From CAIYRG01 sp964446945 (GTDB lineage Bacteria; Pseudomonadota; Alphaproteobacteria; Micropepsales; Micropepsaceae): 64,000 nucleotides of DNA. Position numbers and translations under genes: made by a program. The DNA lies in contig CAYUQO010000002.1 of the NCBI GenBank assembly GCA_964446945.1, forward strand, positions 391,669 to 455,668, written 5' to 3'. The notes under the pieces were generated by a model. It had not been told where the DNA came from, did no database searches, and saw nothing but the letters and a program-made list of their open reading frames with translations. The first letter of the stretch is position 1. Every line of letters begins with the position of its first letter. This document shows positions 58,557 through 64,000 of the stretch, piece after piece.

Positions 58557-58641
58557 CAGTACACGCCCTACTGCGCGGCACCCCTATTTCAGCGCAGGGC
58601 CGGTAAACAGCCGGTAAAACAAAACCTGGAATTTGTTGCGA

Positions 58642-59556
58642 TTATGCAGATTGTGCGGGCGCGGCGCGGCGGCGGATCAACCCTTCCTGCGCCACCGAGG
58701 CGGCCAGCGCGCCGTCGCGGCGGAAGATTTCGCCACGGTTGAAACTGCGCGTCCCGGCCGCGGACGGGCTCTCCTGCACATACAACAACCATTCGTCGGC
58801 GCGGAACGGACGATGGAACCAGATCGCGTGATCGAGGCTCGCCAGTTGCAGTTCTGGCGTGAACAGGTTGTAGCCATGCGGCAATAGCGAAGTGTCGAGC
58901 AGTGTCATGTCCGATGCGTAAGCGAGCACGCATTGATGCATGGCCGGCAAATCCGGAAGCGTTCCTACCGCCCGGAACCAGACGATCTGCCGGGCTTCGC
59001 GGCGTTCCTGCGTGAAACGATTGGCCGGAATGACCGGCCGGACTTCGATCGGACGTGCGCGCATGAACCAGCCGCGCACGTGCTCGGGGACCTGCGGCAG
59101 GATTTCCTGCCGCCACTGCTGCTCGGATCTGAGTTCTTCGGGCGGAGGAACCGATGGCATTTGCGATTGATGTTCGAGCCCCTCGGCCGGCGATTCGAAT
59201 GACGCTGACATAGTGAAAATCTGGACGCCATGCTGGATCGCGACCACCCGGCGCGCGCTGAAGCTCCCGCCGTCGCGGCTGCGATCTACCTCATACAGAA
59301 TCGGAACTCTCGGGTCGCCGGCACGCAGAAAATAGGCGTGCAATGAATGGCAGATGCGAGTCTCGACGGTCCGGTACGCCGCCACCAGCGCCTGACCCAG
59401 CACCTGTCCGCCATAGATGCGCTGCCAGCGGTCGCGCGGCGAAAGCCCGCGGTAAAAATTGCTCTCCAGCCGTTCGAGATCGAGCAACGAAAGCAGCGAT
59501 TGCAGCGCCGCCTTATCGTCTGCCGGGACGCGGGCAGAATTATCCCCGTTGGACAT
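58642..59556 (-). CDS. tesB: Acyl-CoA thioesterase II
   Basis: A 304-aa double-hotdog thioesterase that hydrolyses medium- and long-chain acyl-CoA. Signatures include YGGQVLGQALVAAYRTV and HSLHAYFLRAGDPRVPILYE at the N-terminus, and RSFNRGEIFRRDGALAASV with QEGLIR at the C-terminal hotdog. Length and motifs fit E. coli TesB (286 aa). It stands between tadG and the tadE pair with no obvious link to pili. Confidence 0.94.
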   Translation of the reverse strand: MSNGDNSARVPADDKAALQSLLSLLDLERLESNFYRGLSPRDRWQRIYGGQVLGQALVAAYRTVETRICHSLHAYFLRAGDPRVPILYEVDRSRDGGSFSARRVVAIQHGVQIFTMSASFESPAEGLEHQSQMPSVPPPEELRSEQQWRQEILPQVPEHVRGWFMRARPIEVRPVIPANRFTQERREARQIVWFRAVGTLPDLPAMHQCVLAYASDMTLLDTSLLPHGYNLFTPELQLASLDHAIWFHRPFRADEWLLYVQESPSAAGTRSFNRGEIFRRDGALAASVAQEGLIRRRAAPAQSA

Positions 59557-59664
59557 GCGGACTGATTAGGAGGGTGCGCGTCCGGGCGCAAGCGCAGCTG
59601 CCGCAGGCGCAATACCTTCGTTGATTGCGGACGGTATTTCGCGCGCAGCCTCAATCAGGCAAAG

Positions 59665-59690
59665 CCAGCGGCGCGAGCCGCGGCCGCTGG
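59665..59690 (-). terminator. Possible terminator after tadG
   Basis: CCAGCGGC ... GCCGCTGG forms an 8-bp stem around a GC-rich 10-nt loop directly after the tadG stop. On the minus strand it is followed by CTTTGCC, a weak T-run. Confidence 0.4.
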
Positions 59691-60947
59691 TCACTCTGTG
59701 AGGGTGACAGCGCCTGGCGCGCCCTCCGTCACATTCACCGTCGACATGCCGTCTCCCGGGCACGTCCCCTGGAAATCCGCATTACCCGAGACTGTCACTG
59801 TATAACCGACCACCTGGGTGCATTGGCTGGCCGACGAACTGTTGCCCCCGTAACTGACATTTTGGGTGGGGAAGTAGATAACGCCCGTGATCACCTGTCC
59901 GGAACCGCCGCCGAAGCTCGGAGCGCTGGTCGAATCGGAGCGGTCACCGAAGAAGGCAATACCGGAATAGGTGCCGCTGGTCGGCGCGGAGATGTTGATG
60001 TTGGAGCCACCAGCCATTTGCACCGTAGCGCCGTTGGCCATGTAAAACGTCACTCCGGTCGCGGTAATATTCGCTCCGCCGTCGATCTTGAGAGGTCCGC
60101 CGCTGATGTAATAAGTGCCCGGCGCGAAAGTGGTGGCGTTGCTCCAGGTAATATGAATGCCGCTGCAATAATACCCCGGCGAAAATGATGTCTGCTTGCT
60201 GGACACTGTCTGGCACGCGCCCGGAATCGATGGCGCGGGCACGCTGGCATATGGATCTCTGCCAGGCGGAGCGCCATTCGTCATTGACGTGCATTTCGTC
60301 AGGTGCACGCCTGAAGTCAGGGTACTGCTGCCGACAGACACGGCGCACGGGACCGTCAATGACGCCGACCCGCCCACAGAAATCGCGTCCGTCGTCGCGG
60401 AGTCGGAGATCACGTCGCAGTTGGTGGAATTCAGATTGCCTGATCCGGAAACATTTATTGCGGGAGATGCAGTCGAGCTCAGCGCGATAACGCAGGCAAC
60501 ATGGGATCCATTCTTGGTTCCGACCGCGCGCGTCTGAATTGTGACTGTGGAGGACGAAGAAAACAGCGTCGAAAAGAACCGCGGCACGGGTTCGGAAAGG
60601 ATGATTTCCATTGAATCCGTCGTTTCGTGGGTCCCCGACGTCGGTGGATTGTTGACGGTAATCGAGCCGTTGACGCTGTCCCAGCCATTGGCAGTTGCCG
60701 CAGCAGTCGCCTCCGCTGTAATGGCCGTAGAACCCTCACCCGCGTTCAGTGCGGTTGCCGCATCGAATGCGGCGATATCCGTCGCGCCCTGGAGTTGCCG
60801 CTGCTTGTAATACCAATACGCCGTGTCGGCGCCCAACCCGCAAAAACCGACGAGCATCGGCATGCATAGGGCGGAAATGATTGCGACATTGCCGGATCTC
60901 GACCGGAAAATGCGCGTGCGACGCAGTCGGGGCAGCCATCTGAACAT
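59691..60947 (-). CDS. tadG: TadG-like Flp pilus assembly protein
   Basis: A 418-aa protein: a basic N-terminus, a hydrophobic segment (NVAIISALCMPMLVGFCGLG) with the TadG/Flp-associated DTAYWYYKQRQLQGATDIAA block, and a long Ser/Thr/Gly-rich beta-helix-like extracellular part with repeated GSASLTV and DGGANITATG-like units. TadG proteins are minor components or surface parts of Tad pili. No von Willebrand MIDAS motif is evident here, unlike in many TadGs. Confidence 0.85.
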   Translation of the reverse strand: MFRWLPRLRRTRIFRSRSGNVAIISALCMPMLVGFCGLGADTAYWYYKQRQLQGATDIAAFDAATALNAGEGSTAITAEATAAATANGWDSVNGSITVNNPPTSGTHETTDSMEIILSEPVPRFFSTLFSSSSTVTIQTRAVGTKNGSHVACVIALSSTASPAINVSGSGNLNSTNCDVISDSATTDAISVGGSASLTVPCAVSVGSSTLTSGVHLTKCTSMTNGAPPGRDPYASVPAPSIPGACQTVSSKQTSFSPGYYCSGIHITWSNATTFAPGTYYISGGPLKIDGGANITATGVTFYMANGATVQMAGGSNINISAPTSGTYSGIAFFGDRSDSTSAPSFGGGSGQVITGVIYFPTQNVSYGGNSSSASQCTQVVGYTVTVSGNADFQGTCPGDGMSTVNVTEGAPGAVTLTE

Positions 60948-61077
60948 GTCAAAAACCCGTGTTCACTCGTGAATGCCGATTGCAGCGAAAAGCTGCTAAA
61001 GGGAAGTTAACGCGCGCAGCGGCGCGGACCTGAATTGCAGTTGCTTTGAATCGAATCCGCGGAAAAAAGCCCGACCA

Positions 61078-62298
61078 ATGGGGAACGTTCTTCTCAAGCG
61101 CGCCGCGCATCAGCGCCCCGCCGCATCAAAACGTGGCGCCCTGGAACGAGTCTTCACCCTCATGTTCCAGGGCTTCGTCTACAACCAGATCTGGGAAGAC
61201 CCGGTGGTCGATCTCGAGGCGCTGCGGCTCGATTCCACGCACAGTCTGATCACCATCGCCTCGGGCGGCTGCAATGTCCTGAATTACCTGACGGCGAATC
61301 CTGCCCGAGTCATCGCCGTCGATCTCAACCCCAATCACGTCGCGCTGACCCGGTTGAAACTGCAGGCACTGGAATATCTGCCGGATTACGAGTCCTTTTT
61401 CCGCTTCTTTGGCAACGCGAGGGACAAGACCAACCGCAGCACGTTTGACAACTTCCTTGCGCAGCGGCTTGACCCCGCGACGCGCAGCTATTGGGAGAAG
61501 CGCATCCCGCTCCGCGGCCGGCGGATAAACATGTTTGCGCGCAATCTCTACCGTTACGGCCTGCTCGGCCGCTTCATCGGGATCCTGCACGCGCTGGCAA
61601 AACTGAATGGGAAACGGCTCGGCGATATGCTGACGGCGCGCGATATCGGCGAACAGCGCCTGATCTTTGAGCGGACAATCGCTCCTTTGTTCGACAACCG
61701 GCTGGTGAAGTTTCTGTCGCGCATGCCGGTGTCATTTTACGGACTCGGGATTCCCCCGGCGCAATATGACGAGCTGGTGGCATCGGCGGCCGACGGTAAT
61801 CCGATCACCACATTGCGGGCGCGTGTCGAGCGCCTGGCGTGCGATTTCCCGATCGCGGAAAATTATTTCGCATGGCAGGCATTCAGCCGTGGCTATGATC
61901 TCGAACACCGGATGGCAGTACCGCCTTATCTCCGGCATGAAAACTACGGCGCAATCCGTTCGCGCACCGCACGCGTCGAAGTCCATCACGCCTCGATGAC
62001 CGATTTTCTCGCGCAACAGCCGGCCGGCCGCCTGCACCGCTACGTATTGCTCGATGCCCAGGACTGGATGAGCGCCGCACAAGTCGCCGATCTGTGGACG
62101 GAAGTCAGCCGCACCGCGGCGGAAGACGCGCGCGTCATCTTCCGCACCGCCGGACTGGAATCTCCGCTCGCGCGCAAACTGCCGGAATCACTGCTCTCCG
62201 GCTGGAATTATCTGGACGAAGAGAGCCGCAATCTCCATGCGCGCGATCGCTCGTCCATTTATGGCGGATTCCATGTCTATGCCCGCCGACACTTCTGA
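61078..62298 (+). CDS. btaA: BtaA: SAM:diacylglycerol 3-amino-3-carboxypropyltransferase (betaine lipid)
   Basis: A 406-aa DUF3419 enzyme. It transfers the 3-amino-3-carboxypropyl group of SAM to diacylglycerol, the first step of DGTS betaine-lipid synthesis. The SAM-binding core is ITIASGGCNVLNYL and VIAVDLNPNHVALTRLKL. Its BtaB partner follows with overlapping frames. In Rhizobiales and Rhodobacter these genes are induced when phosphate is limiting; I did not find a clear Pho box in the 130 nt upstream. Confidence 0.93.
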   Translation: MGNVLLKRAAHQRPAASKRGALERVFTLMFQGFVYNQIWEDPVVDLEALRLDSTHSLITIASGGCNVLNYLTANPARVIAVDLNPNHVALTRLKLQALEYLPDYESFFRFFGNARDKTNRSTFDNFLAQRLDPATRSYWEKRIPLRGRRINMFARNLYRYGLLGRFIGILHALAKLNGKRLGDMLTARDIGEQRLIFERTIAPLFDNRLVKFLSRMPVSFYGLGIPPAQYDELVASAADGNPITTLRARVERLACDFPIAENYFAWQAFSRGYDLEHRMAVPPYLRHENYGAIRSRTARVEVHHASMTDFLAQQPAGRLHRYVLLDAQDWMSAAQVADLWTEVSRTAAEDARVIFRTAGLESPLARKLPESLLSGWNYLDEESRNLHARDRSSIYGGFHVYARRHF

Positions 62299-62956
62299 GC
62301 CGCAAGCCAGCCATTTTGCGCTGATGGACCGGATCTACCGCCATCAGCGCCATTTCTACGATCTGACCCGGCGCCATTATCTGGCCGGCCGGGACAGGCT
62401 GATCGAAGGAATCAATGCGGTTCCCGGTGACCGCATCCTGGAGGTCGGCTGCGGCACTGCACGCAACCTGATCAAGATCGCGCGCCGTTATCCGGGAACC
62501 GAATTGTGCGGCCTTGATGCCTCAAGCGCGATGTTGCGCAGCGCGGCTCATTCGGTCGAGCGCGCCGGACTAGAACAGCGCGTAACACTAGCGCATGGGC
62601 TGGCCGAGGAACTTCCGTCGATATTCGCCGGACACGGCGGATTCGATCATGTGATCTTCTCATACAGCCTGTCGATGATCCGCGATTGGCGAGGCGCCGT
62701 TCGGGTCACGACGCAGGTCGCGAAAGCTGACGGGGAAATCCATCTGGTCGATTTTGGCGATCTGAACGGCCTTTGGCCGCCGGCCGCCGCCGCCCTCCGG
62801 CGCTGGCTGGGACTGTTCCATGTCTCTCCACGCTCAGATCTACTGCGCGACCTGGAAATTTTGGCCGCCTGTCAGGAAGAGTGTTCCCTGAACCTGCTGC
62901 GCGGCCGGTATGCCTTTGTTTTCAAAGCAAGTATTGCCGCAATATCCGATTTTTAA
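62273..62956 (+). CDS. btaB: BtaB-like N-methyltransferase (betaine lipid)
   Basis: A 227-aa class I SAM methyltransferase with motif I ILEVGCGTARNLIKIARRYP and the acidic LCGLDASSAMLRSA. BtaB methylates the homoserine amine of the BtaA product three times to give the DGTS headgroup. The assignment follows from the overlap with btaA and the family-like N-terminus HFALMDRIYRHQRHFYDL. The start at 62273 overlaps the btaA end by 26 nt; 62279 and 62324 are alternatives. Confidence 0.9.
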   Translation: MSMPADTSEPQASHFALMDRIYRHQRHFYDLTRRHYLAGRDRLIEGINAVPGDRILEVGCGTARNLIKIARRYPGTELCGLDASSAMLRSAAHSVERAGLEQRVTLAHGLAEELPSIFAGHGGFDHVIFSYSLSMIRDWRGAVRVTTQVAKADGEIHLVDFGDLNGLWPPAAAALRRWLGLFHVSPRSDLLRDLEILAACQEECSLNLLRGRYAFVFKASIAAISDF

Positions 62957-63174
62957 TACCAAGTTGCGATTCAGCATTGATCTTGCTATTTGTTGTATCC
63001 CTGCATCACTAGTGAATAAAGAATATGCGTCATAAAAAATTTCATTGCTGGCGCGGAACTGAGAACGCAAATCATCGTTAAGGCCGCGTCGCAACCGCAA
63101 TGGCGGCGACACGGTGTTGGTTTGCGCCTCTCTTCGCAGACAACTGCTGTTGCAAAACGGGGATAGTTAAAACA

Positions 63175-64000
63175 ATGAAAATTAGAACCGCGGCGCTTGC
63201 GGGCGCATCGCTCCTTTACTTCGCCACTCCAGCGTTTGCCGGTGATGGCTGGTATCTCGGCCTTGGGGCCGGATGGTCGGATGCTTCGAGAATCACGACC
63301 GACGTTACAACCTGCTGCGGACACATGAATTTTGGCAGCGCGTTCCGCGGCGACATCACCGCGGGATTTAAGACGCCAGAGGGATGGCGGGTCGAGCTGG
63401 AAACTGCAGCAGCCAGGTACCCGGTGAGAAGCGCAACCAACCCCAGCGGAGTTGCGATTGCGGGGGCTGATGGCTGGGTCGCCGCCGGCACTTTTATGGC
63501 CAACGGCGCCTATGATTTTCCGATCGCTCCCGACTTTGCCATCACACTGGGTGCAGGCATTGGCGCCGGTCGCGTCAACGCGAATTATTTCGACGGCGGC
63601 CCCAGCACCGTTATCACGAGCACAACTTCAAACGGCAGGGTACTTACAACCACCACACAGACAATAACCGGTCCGCTCGAGATCAACCGCGGCGGTAGCA
63701 CCGCCCTGGCTTACCAGTTGATCGCCGGTGTCGTGTGGTCGATCGCCCCCCAACTCGACCTCCAGGTCGATTACCGGTGGGTCAATATCGGCAAGACCAC
63801 GCACTTCTACAGCAACGTTTTCGGCCCGGCGGCCGGCACGATCGGCTATGGAAGCCTCTCCTCGAACAACGTGATGTTGAACATCCGTTACTACTTCCAG
63901 GCGCCGCCGCCTCCACCGCCGCCGCCTCCGCCGCCGCCGCCGCCTCCACCGCCGCCGCCTCCACCGCCGCCGCCGCCTCCACCGCCGCCGCCTCCGCCGC
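63175..64000 (+). CDS. Outer-membrane beta-barrel protein, partial, running off the window
   Basis: The gene is open to the last base, so only the first 275 codons are seen. The signal peptide (ending TPAFAG) is followed by an eight-strand barrel-like domain with alternating aromatic strands (GWYLGLGAGWSDA, FAITLGAGIGAGRV, LQVDYRWVNIG, VMLNIRYYFQ). It then enters a tract of at least 32 proline codons, the usual linker before an OmpA-like peptidoglycan-binding domain, which must lie outside. The initiation codon at 63175 is supported by the signal peptide. Confidence 0.85.
   Translation, partial: MKIRTAALAGASLLYFATPAFAGDGWYLGLGAGWSDASRITTDVTTCCGHMNFGSAFRGDITAGFKTPEGWRVELETAAARYPVRSATNPSGVAIAGADGWVAAGTFMANGAYDFPIAPDFAITLGAGIGAGRVNANYFDGGPSTVITSTTSNGRVLTTTTQTITGPLEINRGGSTALAYQLIAGVVWSIAPQLDLQVDYRWVNIGKTTHFYSNVFGPAAGTIGYGSLSSNNVMLNIRYYFQAPPPPPPPPPPPPPPPPPPPPPPPPPPPPPPPP
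63904..63999. repeat. Tandem proline-codon tract (CCG/CCT/CCA)n
   Basis: Thirty-two consecutive Pro codons, mostly CCG with interspersed CCT and CCA in a roughly 3-5 codon rhythm, forming a low-complexity repeat at the end of the window. Such tracts can slip and vary in length between strains. Confidence 0.9.

Overview
The window is a 64 kb piece of an alphaproteobacterial chromosome. It is GC-rich, densely packed and full of ATGA/GTGA-coupled genes. Several marker families point to this class: a HIG1-type twin-membrane protein, an SdhAF4/DUF1674 protein, a glnK-amtB pair with NtrC and sigma-54 sites, a cpa/tad pilus locus, a UbiH-like hydroxylase, DUF6152, and BtaA/BtaB betaine-lipid enzymes. 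I cannot name the order with confidence. I saw no rRNA, tRNA, CRISPR array, insertion sequence or prophage.

Layout. 1-8.2 kb is housekeeping (priA, a FrnE-like DsbA protein, leuC, htpX, rsmB). 8.3-13.9 kb holds a ferredoxin reductase/ferredoxin pair, an HNH nuclease, and a five-Asp-box propeller protein coupled to a ThiS/MoaD-like protein and two CoA-chemistry genes. 14.6-16.6 kb is a three-gene envelope-stress-like operon (ElaB/YqjD-like, holin-X-like, DUF3618) ending in a strong bidirectional terminator. 16.7-24.9 kb holds an IorAB-type molybdenum oxidoreductase, DUF6152, an MFS transporter, an NlpC/P60 hydrolase, an M17 peptidase and a GST. 25-30 kb holds amtB-glnK, ubiH and a secreted CNA-B/haem c/propeller fusion.

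31.9-44.3 kb is the most interesting region. A four-gene coupled operon (HAD-UbiA fusion, GtrA, DprE1-like, DprE2-like) looks like a complete polyprenyl-phosphate-D-arabinose pathway of mycobacterial type. Next to it are a GT87 enzyme (the family of mycobacterial AftC), a large GT-C membrane transferase, a GT4, a GtrA-methyltransferase fusion, a Gfo/Idh/MocA oxidoreductase and a polyprenyl-phosphate-hexose-synthase-like GT2. I read this as two lipid-linked sugar donors, each with a possible GtrA flippase and a membrane transferase.

44.6-61 kb carries a ParA ATPase with a small Cys-rich partner, then a near-complete tad/cpa pilus locus (tadC, tadB, cpaF, cpaE, cpaD, cpaC, cpaB, cpaA, two tandem flp pilins too short for usual ORF calling, a lone secretin-N-domain protein, two TadE-like pseudopilins and TadG). 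A fatty-acid-hydroxylase gene, a small hypothetical gene and tesB are interspersed. D-arabinofuranose made by a similar gene set is known to decorate group IV type IVa pilins in Pseudomonas aeruginosa, so the closeness of the arabinose operon to the Flp pilus locus suggests, without proving, pilus or envelope arabinosylation. The window ends with btaA-btaB (phosphorus-free betaine lipid) and a truncated outer-membrane beta-barrel gene running into a tract of at least 32 proline codons.
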